Source: Siphonodentalium dalli (lineage: Eukaryota; Mollusca; Scaphopoda; Gadilida; Siphonodentaliidae). From it: 64,000 nucleotides of DNA. Shown here in pieces: positions 1 through 14,600 of this stretch. Positions within the stretch are counted from its first letter, which is position 1. Every line of letters starts with the position of its first letter. The translations under genes and the position numbers were made by a program. A model generated the notes under the pieces. The model had not been told where the DNA came from. It did not search any database and was given only the letters and a program-made list of their open reading frames with translations. The stretch lies in assembly GCA_032622095.1 (NCBI GenBank), contig CP136067.1, forward strand, positions 127,569,030 to 127,633,029, in the 5' to 3' direction.

Positions 1-265
1 TCTGTATGTTTGTCATGTATACAAATCTACGATTCTCGACCGATCGGGACGAAACTTGGTACGTGTGTGTAGTTTGACCAGGCGGTGGACGTTGTCGTAT
101 TGGCGAGCCCGTGAGGCGCCCCGCTTCGCTATAGACTATAGACCCGCCCGCTTCGCTATAGACTATAGACTCGCTGGAGCTATAGAATTGAAATTTGGTT
201 TGTGAATGTATCTTAACCCCGGATACGAATTTTATCGGGTCGTCGAGCCCGTGCGGCGCCCGCTT

Positions 266-277
266 CGCGCATGCGCA
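266..277. promoter_or_regulatory. NRF1-type palindrome, first of about 85 in the array
   Basis: CGCGCATGCGCA matches the NRF1 (alpha-PAL / Drosophila ewg) consensus YGCGCAYGCGCR exactly. The same site, or a one-base variant (AGCGCATGCGCA, CGCACATGCGCA, CGCGCATGCACA), lies in every core repeat of family A, spaced mostly 122 bp apart. I count about 85 across 1-17525. The match is seen in the sequence; any binding is inference. Confidence 0.55.
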
Positions 278-3200
278 GACGAGATCTCGGAAACGGGTGG
301 AGCTATCGACTTGAAATTTGGAATGTGAATGTATCTTGCTCCGGATACGAATTTTATCGGGTCGCCGAGCCCGTGCGACGCCAGCTTCGCGCATGCGCAG
401 ACGAGATCTCGGAAACGGGTGGAGCTATCGACTTGAAATTTGGTATGTGAATGTATCTTGCCCCGGATACAAATTTTATCGGGTCGCCGAGCCCGTGCGA
501 CGCCAGCTTCGCGCATGCGCAAACGAGATCTCGGAAAAGGGTGGAGCTATAGACTTGAAATTTGGTATATGAATGTATCTTACCCCGGATACGAATTATT
601 ATTGGATCGCCGAGCCCGTGCGACACCAGCTTCGCACATGCGCAGACCAGATCTCGAAAACGGGTGGAGCTATCGACTTGAAATTTGGTTTTTGAATAGC
701 CCGGACTTGAAATTTGGTTTTTGAATAGCCCGGACAACGTCGGGCTCATCGGCTATCTCATATATATTTTGAAGACCTCTGTCTGTTTGTCTGTATGTTT
801 GTCTGTATGTTTGTCATGTATACAAATCTACGATTCTCGACCGATCGGGACGAAACTTGGTACGTGTGTGTAGTTTGACCAGGCGGTGGACGTTGTCGTA
901 TTGGCGAGCCCGTGAGGCGCCCGCTTCGCTATAGACTATAGACCCGCCCGCTTCGCTATAGACTATAGACTCGCTGGAGCTATAGAATTGAAATTTGGTT
1001 TGTGAATGTATCTTAACCCCGGATACGAATTTTATCGGGTCGTCGAGCCCGTGCGGCGCCCGCTTCGCGCATGCGCAGACGAGATCTCGGAAACGGGTGG
1101 AGCTATCGACTTGAAATTTGGAATGTGAATGTATCTTGCTCCGGATACGAATTTTATCGGGTCGCCGAGCCCGTGTGACGCCAGCTTCGCGCATGCGCAG
1201 ACGAGATCTCGGAAACGGGTGGAGCTATCGACTTGAAATTTGGAATGTGAATGTATCTTGCTCCGGATACGAATTTTATCGGGTGGCCGAGCCCGTGCGA
1301 CGCCAGCTTCGCGCATGCGCAGACCAGATCTCGGAAACGGGTGGAGCTATCGACTTATAGCCCGGACAACGTCGGGCTCATCGGCTAGTCTCTTATATAT
1401 TTTGATACAATCTGTCTGTCTGTCTGTCCTTTATACAAATCTACGATTCTCCACCGATCGGGACGAAACTTGGTACGTGTGTGTAGTTTGACCAGGCGGT
1501 GGTCGTTGTCGTATTGGCGAGCCCGTGCGGCGCCCGTGCAGCGCATGCGCAGACGAGATCTCGGAAACGGGTGGAGCTATCGACTTGAAATTTGGAATGT
1601 GAATGTATCTTGCTCCGGATACGAATTTTATCGGGTCGCCGAGCCCGTGCGACGCCAGCTTCGCGCATGCGCAGACGAGATCTCGGAAACGGGTGGAGCT
1701 ATCGACTTGAAATTTGGTATGTGAATGTATCTTGCCCCGGATACGAATTGTATCGGGTCGCCGAGCCCGTGCGACGACAGCTTCGCGCATGCGCAGACCA
1801 GATCTCGAAAACGGGTGGAGCTATCGACTTGAAATTTGGTTTTTGAATAGCCCGGACTTGAAATTTGGTTTTTGAATAGACCGGACAACGTCGGGCTCAT
1901 CGGCTATCTCATATATATTTTGAAGACCTCTGTCTGTTTGTCTGTATGTTTGTCTGTATGTTTGTCATGTATACAAATCTACGATTCTCGACCGATCGGG
2001 ACGAAACTTGGTACGTGTGTGTAGTTTGACCAGGCGGTGGACGTTGTCGTATTGGCGAGCCCGTGAGGCGCCCGCTTCGCTATAGACTATAGACCCGCCC
2101 GCTTCGCTATAGACTATAGACTCGCTGGAGCTATAGAATTGAAATTTGGTTTGTGAATGTATCTTAACCCCGGATACGAATTTTATCGGGTCGTCGAGCC
2201 CGTGCGGCGTCCGTTTCGCGCATGCGCAGACGAGATCTCGGAAACGGGTGGAGCTATCGACTTGAAATTTGGTATGTGAATGTATCTTGCCCCGGATACG
2301 AATTTTATCGGGTCGCCGAGCCCATGCGACGACAGCTTCGCGCATGCGCAGACCAGATCTCGGAAACGGGTGGAGCTATCGACTTGAAATTTTGTTTTTG
2401 AATAGCCCGGACAACGTCGGGCTCATCGGCTAGTCTCTTATATATTTTGATACAATCTGTCTGTCTGTCTGTCTGTCCTTTATACAAATCTACGATTCTC
2501 CACCGATCGGGACGAAACTCGGTACGTGTGTGTAGTTTGACCAGGCGGTGGTCGTTGTCGTATTGGCGAGCCCGTGCGACGCACGTGCAGCGCATGCGCA
2601 GACGAGATATCGGAAACGGGTGGAGCTATCGACTTGAAATTTGGAATGTGAATGTATCTTGCTCCGGATACGAATTTTATCGGGTCGCCGAGCCCGTGCG
2701 ACGCCAGCTTCGCGCATGCGCAGACGAGATCTCGGAAACGGGTGGAGCTATCGACTTGAAATTTGGTATGTGAATGTATCTTGCCCCGGATACGAATTTT
2801 ATCGGGTCGCCGAGCCCGTGCGACGCCAGCTTCGCGCATGCGCAAACGAGATCTCGGAAACGGGTGGAGCTATAGACTTGAAATTTGGTATATGAATGTA
2901 TCTTACCCCGGATACGAATTATTATTGGGTCGCCGAGCCCGTGCGACACCAGCTTCGCACATGCGCAGACCAGATCTCGAAAACGGGTGGAGCTATCGAC
3001 TTGAAATTTGGTTTTTGAATAGCCCGGACTTGAAATTTGGTTTTTGAATAGCCCGGACAACGTCGGGCTCATCGGCTATCTCATATATATTTTGAAGACC
3101 TCTGTCTGTTTGTCTGTATGTTTGTCTGTATGTTTGTCATGTATACAAATCTACGATTCTCGACCGATCGGGACGAAACTTGGTACGTGTGTGTAGTTTG

Positions 3201-5671
3201 ACCAGGCGGTGGACGTTGTCGTATTGGCGAGCCCGTGAGGCGCCCGCTTCGCTATAGACTATAGACCCGCCCGCTTCGCTATAGACTATAGACTCGCTGG
3301 AGCTATAGAATTGAAATTTGGTTTGTGAATGTATCTTAACCCCGGATACGAATTTTATCGGGTCGTCGAGCCCGTGCGGCGCCCGCTTCGCGCATGCGCA
3401 GACGAGATCTCGGAAACGGGTGGAGCTATCGACTTGAAATTTGGTATGTGAATGTATCTTGCCCCGGATACGAATTTTATCGGGTCGCCGAGCCCGTGCG
3501 ACGACAGCTTCGCGCATGCGCAGACCAGATCTCGGAAACGGGTGGAGCTATCGACTTATAGCCCGGACAACGTCGGGCTCATCGGCTAGTCTCTTATATA
3601 TTTTGATACAATCTGTCTGTCTGTCTGTCTGTCCTTTATACAAATCTACGATTCTACACCGATCGGGACGAAACTTGGTACGTGTGTGTAGTTTGACCAG
3701 GCGGTGGTCGTTGTCGTATTGGCGAGCCCGTGCGGCGCCCGTGCAGCGCATGCGCAGACGAGATCTCGGAAACGGGTGGAGCTATCGACTTGAAATTTGG
3801 AATGTGAATGTATCTTGCTCCGGATACGAATTTTATCGGGTCGCCGAGCCCGTGCGACGCCAGCTTCGCGCATGCGCAGACGAGATCTCGGAAACGGGTG
3901 GAGCTATCGACTTGAAATTTGGTATGTGAATGTATCTTGCCCCGGATACGAATTGTATCGGGTCGCCGAGCCCGTGCGACGACAGCTTCGCGCATGCGCA
4001 GACCAGATCTCGAAAACGGGTGGAGCTATCGACTTGAAATTTGGTTTTTGAATAGCCCGGACTTGAAATTTGGTTTTTGAATAGACCGGACAACGTCGGG
4101 CTCATCGGCTATCTCATATATATTTTGAAGACCTCTGTCTGTTTGTCTGTATGTTTGTCTGTATGTTTGTCATGTATACAAATCTACGATTCTCGACCGA
4201 TCGGGACGAAACTTGGTACGTGTGTGTAGTTTGACCAGGCGGTGGACGTTGTCGTATTGGCGAGCCCGTGAGGCGCCCGCTTCGCTATAGACTATAGACC
4301 CGCCCGCTTCGCTATAGACTATAGACTCGCTGGAGCTATAGAATTGAAATTTGGTTTGTGAATGTATCTTAACCCCGGATACGAATTTTATCGGGTCGTC
4401 GAGCCCGTGCGGCGCCCGCTTCGCGCATGCGCAGACGAGATCTCGGAAACGGGTGGAGCTATCGACTTGAAATTTGGTATGTGAATGTATCTTGCCCCGG
4501 ATACGAATTTTATCGGGTCGCCGAGCCCGTGCGACGACAGCTTCGCGCATGCGCAGACCAGATCTCGGAAACGGGTGGAGCTATCGACTTATAGCCCGGA
4601 CAACGTCGGGCTCATCGGCTAGTCTCTTATATATTTTGATACAATCTGTCTGTCTGTCTGTCTGTCCTTTATACAAATCTACGATTCTACACCGATCGGG
4701 ACGAAACTTGGTACGTGTGTGTAGTTTGACCAGGCGGTGGTCGTTGTCGTATTGGCGAGCCCGTGCGGCGCCCGTGCAGCGCATGCGCAGACGAGATCTC
4801 GGAAACGGGTGGAGCTATCGACTTGAAATTTGGAATGTGAATGTATCTTGCTCCGGATACGAATTTTATCGGGTCGCCGAGCCCGTGCGACGCCAGCTTC
4901 GCGCATGCGCAGACGAGATCTCGGAAACGGGTGGAGCTATCGACTTGAAATTTGGTATGTGAATGTATCTTGCCCCGGATACGAATTGTATCGGGTCGCC
5001 GAGCCCGTGCGACGACAGCTTCGCGCATGCGCAGACCAGATCTCGAAAACGGGTGGAGCTATCGACTTGAAATTTGGTTTTTGAATAGCCCGGACTTGAA
5101 ATTTGGTTTTTGAATAGACCGGACAACGTCGGGCTCATCGGCTATCTCATATATATTTTGAAGACCTCTGTCTGTTTGTCTGTATGTTTGTCTGTATGTT
5201 TGTCATGTATACAAATCTACGATTCTCGACCGATCGGGACGAAACTTGGTACGTGTGTGTAGTTTGACCAGGCGGTGGACGTTGTCGTATTGGCGAGCCC
5301 GTGAGGCGCCCGCTTCGCTATAGACTATAGACCCGCCCGCTTCGCTATAGACTATAGACTCGCTGGAGCTATAGAATTGAAATTTGGTTTGTGAATGTAT
5401 CTTAACCCCGGATACGAATTTTATCGGGTCGTCGAGCCCGTGCGGCGTCCGTTTCGCGCATGCGCAGACGAGATCTCGGAAACGGGTGGAGCTATCGACT
5501 TGAAATTTGGTATGTGAATGTATCTTGCCCCGGATACGAATTTTATCGGGTCGCCGAGCCCATGCGACGACAGCTTCGCGCATGCGCAGACCAGATCTCG
5601 GAAACGGGTGGAGCTATCGACTTGAAATTTTGTTTTTGAATAGCCCGGACAACGTCGGGCTCATCGGCTAG

Positions 5672-6316
5672 TCTCTTATATATTTTGATACAATCTGTCT
5701 GTCTGTCTGTCTGTCCTTTATACAAATCTACGATTCTCCACCGATCGGGACGAAACTTGGTACGTGTGTGTAGTTTGACCAGGCGGTGGTCGTTGTCGTA
5801 TTGGCGAGCCCGTGCGACGCACGTGCAGCGCATGCGCAGACGAGATATCGGAAACGGGTGGAGCTATCGACTTGAAATTTGGAATGTGAATGTATCTTGC
5901 TCCGGATACGAATTTTATCGGGTCGCCGAGCCCGTGCGACGCCAGCTTCGCGCATGCGCAGACGAGATCTCGGAAACGGGTGGAGCTATCGACTTGAAAT
6001 TTGGTATGTGAATGTATCTTGCCCCGGATACGAATTTTATCGGGTCGCCGAGCCCGTGCGACGCCAGCTTCGCGCATGCGCAAACGAGATCTCGGAAACG
6101 GGTGGAGCTATAGACTTGAAATTTGGTATATGAATGTATCTTACCCCGGATACGAATTATTATTGGGTCGCCGAGCCCGTGCGACACCAGCTTCGCACAT
6201 GCGCAGACCAGATCTCGAAAACGGGTGGAGCTATCGACTTGAAATTTGGTTTTTGAATAGCCCGGACTTGAAATTTGGTTTTTGAATAGCCCGGACAACG
6301 TCGGGCTCATCGGCTA
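5672..6316 (+). mobile_element. Representative family A unit (645 bp, four core repeats)
   Basis: This unit shows the anatomy clearly. The head (about 5672-5830) has TATATATTTTGATACA, a (GTCT)n run and a block containing GGGACGAAACTTGGTACG. Four core repeats follow, each carrying GAGATCTCGGAAACGGGTGG, a TTGAAATTTGGTATGTGAATG stretch, CGGATACGAATTTTATCGGG and the CGCGCATGCGCA palindrome. The last core ends in a duplicated TTTTTGAATAGCCCGGAC motif, and the tail hairpin closes the unit. It ends GGCTA rather than GGCTAG, the tail variant typical of units with this head. The next unit starts at 6317 with no spacer. Confidence 0.75.
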
Positions 6317-9300
6317 TCTCATATATATTTTGAAGACCTCTGTCTGTTTGTCTGTATGTTTGTCTGTATGTTTGTCATGTATACAAATCTACGATTCTCG
6401 ACCGATCGGGACGAAACTTGGTACGTGTGTGTAGTTTGACCAGGCGGTGGACGTTGTCGTATTGGCGAGCCCGTGAGGCGCCCGCTTCGCTATAGACTAT
6501 AGACCCGCCCGCTTCGCTATAGACTATAGACTCGCTGGAGCTATAGAATTGAAATTTGGTTTGTGAATGTATCTTAACCCCGGATACGAATTTTATCGGG
6601 TCGTCGAGCCCGTGCGGCGCCCGCTTCGCGCATGCACAGACGAGATCTCGGAAACGGGTGGAGCTATCGACTTGAAATTTGGTATGTGAATGTATCTTGC
6701 CCCGGATACGAATTTTATCGGGTCGCCGAGCCCGTGCGACGACAGCTTCGCGCATGCGCAGACCAGATCTCGGAAACGGGTGGAGCTATCGACTTATAGC
6801 CCGGACAACGTCGGGCTCATCGGCTAGTCTCTTATATATTTTGATACAATCTGTCTGTCTGTCTGTCTGTCCTTTATACAAATCTACGATTCTCCACCGA
6901 TCGGGACGAAACTTGGTACGTGTGTGTAGTTTGACCAGGCGGTGGTCGTTGTCGTATTGGCGAGCCCGTGCGGCGCCCGTGCAGCGCATGCGCAGACGAG
7001 ATCTCGGAAACGGGTGGAGCTATCGACTTGAAATTTGGAATGTGAATGTATCTTGCTCCGGATACGAATTTTATCGGGTCGCCGAGCCCGTGCAACGCCA
7101 GCTTCGCGCATGCGCAGACGAGATCTCGGAAACGGGTGGAGCTATCGACTTGAAATTTGGTATGTGAATGTATCTTGCCCCGGATACGAATTGTATCGGG
7201 TCGCCGAGCCCGTGCGACGACAGCTTCGCGCATGCGCAGACCAGATCTCGAAAACGGGTGGAGCTATCGACTTGAAATTTGGTTTTTGAATAGCCCGGAC
7301 TTGAAATTTGGTTTTTGAATAGACCGGACAACGTCGGGCTCATCGGCTATCTCATATATATTTTGAAGACCTCTGTCTGTTTGTCTGTATGTTTGTCTGT
7401 ATGTTTGTCATGTATACAAATCTACGATTCTCGACCGATCGGGACGAAACTTGGTACGTGTGTGTAGTTTGACCAGGCGGTGGACGTTGTCGTATTGGCG
7501 AGCCCGTGAGGCGCCCGCTTCGCTATAGACTATAGACCCGCCCGCTTCGCTATAGACTATAGACTCGCTGGAGCTATAGAATTGAAATTTGGTTTGTGAA
7601 TGTATCTTAACCCCGGATACGAATTTTATCGGGTCGTCGAGCCCGTGCGGCGTCCGTTTCGCGCATGCGCAGACGAGATCTCGGAAACGGGTGGAGCTAT
7701 CGACTTGAAATTTGGTATGTGAATGTATCTTGCCCCGGATACGAATTTTATCGGGTCGCCGAGCCCATGCGACGACAGCTTCGCGCATGCGCAGACCAGA
7801 TCTCGGAAACGGGTGGAGCTATCGACTTGAAATTTTGTTTTTGAATAGCCCGGACAACGTCGGGCTCATCGGCTAGTCTCTTATATATTTTTGATACAAT
7901 CTGTCTGTCTGTCTGTCTGTCCTTTATACAAATCTACGATTCTCCACCGATCGGGACGAAACTTGGTACGTGTGTGTAGTTTGACCAGGCGGTGGTCGTT
8001 GTCGTATTGGCGAGCCCGTGCGACGCACGTGCAGCGCATGCGCAGACGAGATATCGGAAACGGGTTGAGCTATCGACTTGAAATTTGGTATGTGAATGTA
8101 TCTTGCCCGGAATACGAATTTTATCGGGTCGCCGACCCCGTGCGACGCCAGCTTCGCGCATGCGCAGACGAGATCTCGGAAACGGGTGGAGCTATCGACT
8201 TGAAATTTGGTATGTGAATGTATCTTGCCCGGAATAGAAACAGGTGGAGCTATCGACTTGAAATTTGGTTTTTGAATAGCCCGGACAACGTCGGGCTCAT
8301 CGGCTAGTCTCATATATATTTTGAAGACCTCTGTCTGTTTGTCTGTCTGTATGTTTGTCTGTATGTTTGTCATTAATACAAATCTACGATTCTCGACCGA
8401 TCGGGACCAAACTTGGTACGTGTGTGTAGTTTGACCAGGCGGTGGTCGTTGTCGTATTGGCGAGCCCGTGCGACGCACGTGCAGCGCATGCGCAGACGAG
8501 ATATCGGAAACGGGTGGAGCTATCGACTTGAAATTTGGAATGTGAATGTATCTTGCTCCGGATACGAATTTTATCGGGTCGCCGAGCCCGTGCGACGCCA
8601 GCTTCGCGCATGCGCAGACGAGATCTCGGAAACGGGTGGAGCTATCGACTTGAAATTTGGTATGTGAATGTATCTTGCCCCGGATACGAATTTTATCGGG
8701 TCGCCGAGCCCGTGCGACGCCAGCTTCGCGCATGCGCAAACGAGATCTCGGAAACGGGTGGAGCTATAGACTTGAAATTTGGTATATGAATGTATCTTAC
8801 CCCGGATACGAATTATTATTGGGTCGCCGAGCCCGTGCGACACCAGCTTCGCACATGCGCAGACCAGATCTCGAAAACGGGTGGAGCTATCGACTTGAAA
8901 TTTGGTTTTTGAATAGCCCGGACTTGAAATTTGGTTTTTGAATAGCCCGGACAACGTCGGGCTCATCGGCTATCTCATATATATTTTGAAGACCTCTGTC
9001 TGTTTGTCTGTATGTTTGTCTGTATGTTTGTCATGTATACAAATCTACGATTCTCGACCGATCGGGACGAAACTTGGTACGTGTGTGTAGTTTGACCAGG
9101 CGGTGGACGTTGTCGTATTGGCGAGCCCGTGAGGCGCCCGCTTCGCTATAGACTATAGACCCGCCCGCTTCGCTATAGACTATAGACTCGCTGGAGCTAT
9201 AGAATTGAAATTTGGTTTGTGAATGTATCTTAACCCCGGATACGAATTTTATCGGGTCGTCGAGCCCGTGCGGCGCCCGCTTCGCGCATGCGCAGACGAG

Positions 9301-11628
9301 ATCTCGGAAACGGGTGGAGCTATCGACTTGAAATTTGGTATGTGAATGTATCTTGCCCCGGATACGAATTTTATCGGGTCGCCGAGCCCGTGCGACGACA
9401 GCTTCGCGCATGCGCAGACCAGATCTCGGAAACGGGTGGAGCTATCGACTTATAGCCCGGACAACGTCGGGCTCATCGGCTAGTCTCTTATATATTTTGA
9501 TACAATCTGTCTGTCTGTCTGTCTGTCCTTTATACAAATCTACGATTCTACACCGATCGGGACGAAACTTGGTACGTGTGTGTAGTTTGACCAGGCGGTG
9601 GTCGTTGTCGTATTGGCGAGCCCGTGCGGCGCCCGTGCAGCGCATGCGCAGACGAGATCTCGGAAACGGGTGGAGCTATCGACTTGAAATTTGGAATGTG
9701 AATGTATCTTGCTCCGGATACGAATTTTATCGGGTCGCCGAGCCCGTGCGACGCCAGCTTCGCGCATGCGCAGACGAGATCTCGGAAACGGGTGGAGCTA
9801 TCGACTTGAAATTTGGTATGTGAATGTATCTTGCCCCGGATACGAATTGTATCGGGTCGCCGAGCCCGTGCGACGACAGCTTCGCGCATGCGCAGACCAG
9901 ATCTCGAAAACGGGTGGAGCTATCGACTTGAAATTTGGTTTTTGAATAGCCCGGACTTGAAATTTGGTTTTTGAATAGACCGGACAACGTCGGGCTCATC
10001 GGCTATCTCATATATATTTTGAAGACCTCTGTCTGTTTGTCTGTATGTTTGTCTGTATGTTTGTCATGTATACAAATCTACGATTCTCGACCGATCGGGA
10101 CGAAACTTGGTACGTGTGTGTAGTTTGACCAGGCGGTGGACGTTGTCGTATTGGCGAGCCCGTGAGGCGCCCGCTTCGCTATAGACTATAGACCCGCCCG
10201 CTTCGCTATAGACTATAGACTCGCTGGAGCTATAGAATTGAAATTTGGTTTGTGAATGTATCTTAACCCCGGATACGAATTTTATCGGGTCGTCGAGCCC
10301 GTGCGGCGTCCGTTTCGCGCATGCGCAGACGAGATCTCGGAAACGGGTGGAGCTATCGACTTGAAATTTGGTATGTGAATGTATCTTGCCCCGGATACGA
10401 ATTTTATCGGGTCGCCGAGCCCATGCGACGACAGCTTCGCGCATGCGCAGACCAGATCTCGGAAACGGGTGGAGCTATCGACTTGAAATTTTGTTTTTGA
10501 ATAGCCCGGACAACGTCGGGCTCATCGGCTAGTCTCTTATATATTTTTGATACAATCTGTCTGTCTGTCTGTCTGTCCTTTATACAAATCTACGATTCTC
10601 CACCGATCGGGACGAAACTTGGTACGTGTGTGTAGTTTGACCAGGCGGTGGTCGTTGTCGTATTGGCGAGCCCGTGCGACGCACGTGCAGCGCATGCGCA
10701 GACGAGATATCGGAAACGGGTTGAGCTATCGACTTGAAATTTGGTATGTGAATGTATCTTGCCCGGAATACGAATTTTATCGGGTCGCCGACCCCGTGCG
10801 ACGCCAGCTTCGCGCATGCGCAGACGAGATCTCGGAAACGGGTGGAGCTATCGACTTGAAATTTGGTATGTGAATGTATCTTGCCCGGAATAGAAACAGG
10901 TGGAGCTATCGACTTGAAATTTGGTTTTTGAATAGCCCGGACAACGTCGGGCTCATCGGCTAGTCTCATATATATTTTGAAGACCTCTGTCTGTTTGTCT
11001 GTCTGTATGTTTGTCTGTATGTTTGTCATTAATACAAATCTACGATTCTCGACCGATCGGGACCAAACTTGGTACGTGTGTGTAGTTTGACCAGGCGGTG
11101 GTCGTTGTCGTATTGGCGAGCCCGTGCGACGCACGTGCAGCGCATGCGCAGACGAGATATCGGAAACGGGTGGAGCTATCGACTTGAAATTTGGAATGTG
11201 AATGTATCTTGCTCCGGATACGAATTTTATCGGGTCGCCGAGCCCGTGCGACGCCAGCTTCGCGCATGCGCAGACGAGATCTCGGAAACGGGTGGAGCTA
11301 TCGACTTGAAATTTGGTATGTGAATGTATCTTGCCCCGGATACGAATTTTATCGGGTCGCCGAGCCCGTGCGACGCCAGCTTCGCGCATGCGCAAACGAG
11401 ATCTCGGAAACGGGTGGAGCTATAGACTTGAAATTTGGTATATGAATGTATCTTACCCCGGATACGAATTATTATTGGGTCGCCGAGCCCGTGCGACACC
11501 AGCTTCGCACATGCGCAGACCAGATCTCGAAAACGGGTGGAGCTATCGACTTGAAATTTGGTTTTTGAATAGCCCGGACTTGAAATTTGGTTTTTGAATA
11601 GCCCGGACAACGTCGGGCTCATCGGCTA
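6317..11628 (+). repeat. 2656-bp tandem duplication inside the array
   Basis: 6317-8972 and 8973-11628 have the same five-unit composition (511, 522, 527, 431, 665 bp) and look almost identical. The 431 and 665-bp units together are about 451 bp longer than the 645-bp unit that occupies this slot elsewhere. This explains the two related periods, 2205 and 2656 bp. Confidence 0.75.
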
Positions 11629-14600
11629 TCTCATATATATTTTGAAGACCTCTGTCTGTTTGTCTGTATGTTTGTCTGTATGTTTGTCATGTATACAAAT
11701 CTACGATTCTCGACCGATCGGGACGAAACTTGGTACGTGTGTGTAGTTTGACCAGGCGGTGGACGTTGTCGTATTGGCGAGCCCGTGAGGCGCCCGCTTC
11801 GCTATAGACTATAGACCCGCCCGCTTCGCTATAGACTATAGACTCGCTGGAGCTATAGAATTGAAATTTGGTTTGTGAATGTATCTTAACCCCGGATACG
11901 AATTTTATCGGGTCGTCGAGCCCGTGCGGCGCCCGCTTCGCGCATGCGCAGACGAGATCTCGGAAACGGGTGGAGCTATCGACTTGAAATTTGGTATGTG
12001 AATGTATCTTGCCCCGGATACGAATTTTATCGGGTCGCCGAGCCCGTGCGACGACAGCTTCGCGCATGCGCAGACCAGATCTCGGAAACGGGTGGAGCTA
12101 TCGACTTATAGCCCGGACAACGTCGGGCTCATCGGCTAGTCTCTTATATATTTTGATACAATCTGTCTGTCTGTCTGTCTGTCCTTTATACAAATCTACG
12201 ATTCTACACCGATCGGGACGAAACTTGGTACGTGTGTGTAGTTTGACCAGGCGGTGGTCGTTGTCGTATTGGCGAGCCCGTGCGGCGCCCGTGCAGCGCA
12301 TGCGCAGACGAGATCTCGGAAACGGGTGGAGCTATCGACTTGAAATTTGGAATGTGAATGTATCTTGCTCCGGATACGAATTTTATCGGGTCGCCGAGCC
12401 CGTGCGACGCCAGCTTCGCGCATGCGCAGACGAGATCTCGGAAACGGGTGGAGCTATCGACTTGAAATTTGGTATGTGAATGTATCTTGCCCCGGATACG
12501 AATTGTATCGGGTCGCCGAGCCCGTGCGACGACAGCTTCGCGCATGCGCAGACCAGATCTCGAAAACGGGTGGAGCTATCGACTTGAAATTTGGTTTTTG
12601 AATAGCCCGGACTTGAAATTTGGTTTTTGAATAGACCGGACAACGTCGGGCTCATCGGCTATCTCATATATATTTTGAAGACCTCTGTCTGTTTGTCTGT
12701 ATGTTTGTCTGTATGTTTGTCATGTATACAAATCTACGATTCTCGACCGATCGGGACGAAACTTGGTACGTGTGTGTAGTTTGACCAGGCGGTGGACGTT
12801 GTCGTATTGGCGAGCCCGTGAGGCGCCCGCTTCGCTATAGACTATAGACCCGCCCGCTTCGCTATAGACTATAGACTCGCTGGAGCTATAGAATTGAAAT
12901 TTGGTTTGTGAATGTATCTTAACCCCGGATACGAATTTTATCGGGTCGTCGAGCCCGTGCGGCGCCCGCTTCGCGCATGCGCAGACGAGATCTCGGAAAC
13001 GGGTGGAGCTATCGACTTGAAATTTGGTATGTGAATGTATCTTGCCCCGGATACGAATTTTATCGGGTCGCCGAGCCCGTGCGACGACAGCTTCGCGCAT
13101 GCGCAGACCAGATCTCGGAAACGGGTGGAGCTATCGACTTATAGCCCGGACAACGTCGGGCTCATCGGCTAGTCTCTTATATATTTTGATACAATCTGTC
13201 TGTCTGTCTGTCTGTCCTTTATACAAATCTACGATTCTACACCGATCGGGACGAAACTTGGTACGTGTGTGTAGTTTGACCAGGCGGTGGTCGTTGTCGT
13301 ATTGGCGAGCCCGTGCGGCGCCCGTGCAGCGCATGCGCAGACGAGATCTCGGAAACGGGTGGAGCTATCGACTTGAAATTTGGAATGTGAATGTATCTTG
13401 CTCCGGATACGAATTTTATCGGGTCGCCGAGCCCGTGCGACGCCAGCTTCGCGCATGCGCAGACGAGATCTCGGAAACGGGTGGAGCTATCGACTTGAAA
13501 TTTGGTATGTGAATGTATCTTGCCCCGGATACGAATTGTATCGGGTCGCCGAGCCCGTGCGACGACAGCTTCGCGCATGCGCAGACCAGATCTCGAAAAC
13601 GGGTGGAGCTATCGACTTGAAATTTGGTTTTTGAATAGCCCGGACTTGAAATTTGGTTTTTGAATAGACCGGACAACGTCGGGCTCATCGGCTATCTCAT
13701 ATATATTTTGAAGACCTCTGTCTGTTTGTCTGTATGTTTGTCTGTATGTTTGTCATGTATACAAATCTACGATTCTCGACCGATCGGGACGAAACTTGGT
13801 ACGTGTGTGTAGTTTGACCAGGCGGTGGACGTTGTCGTATTGGCGAGCCCGTGAGGCGCCCGCTTCGCTATAGACTATAGACCCGCCCGCTTCGCTATAG
13901 ACTATAGACTCGCTGGAGCTATAGAATTGAAATTTGGTTTGTGAATGTATCTTAACCCCGGATACGAATTTTATCGGGTCGTCGAGCCCGTGCGGCGTCC
14001 GTTTCGCGCATGCGCAGACGAGATCTCGGAAACGGGTGGAGCTATCGACTTGAAATTTGGTATGTGAATGTATCTTGCCCCGGATACGAATTTTATCGGG
14101 TCGCCGAGCCCATGCGACGACAGCTTCGCGCATGCGCAGACCAGATCTCGGAAACGGGTGGAGCTATCGACTTGAAATTTTGTTTTTGAATAGCCCGGAC
14201 AACGTCGGGCTCATCGGCTAGTCTCTTATATATTTTGATACAATCTGTCTGTCTGTCTGTCTGTCCTTTATACAAATCTACGATTCTCCACCGATCGGGA
14301 CGAAACTTGGTACGTGTGTGTAGTTTGACCAGGCGGTGGTCGTTGTCGTATTGGCGAGCCCGTGCGACGCACGTGCAGCGCATGCGCAGACGAGATATCG
14401 GAAACGGGTGGAGCTATCGACTTGAAATTTGGAATGTGAATGTATCTTGCTCCGGATACGAATTTTATCGGGTCGCCGAGCCCGTGCGACGCCAGCTTCG
14501 CGCATGCGCAGACGAGATCTCGGAAACGGGTGGAGCTATCGACTTGAAATTTGGTATGTGAATGTATCTTGCCCCGGATACGAATTTTATCGGGTCGCCG

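Larger units (their letters stand above)
3079..11628 (+). repeat. 8550-bp higher-order repeat, copy 1
   Basis: Sixteen consecutive family A units (lengths 511, 522, 511, 522, 527, 645, 511, 522, 527, 431, 665, 511, 522, 527, 431, 665) form a block. Its first part recurs exactly 8550 bp downstream in the same unit order. Landmarks at 3441, 4474 and 6679 reappear at 11991, 13024 and 15229. Within the block, 3079-4111 and 4112-5144 are a 1033-bp direct duplication. Confidence 0.8.
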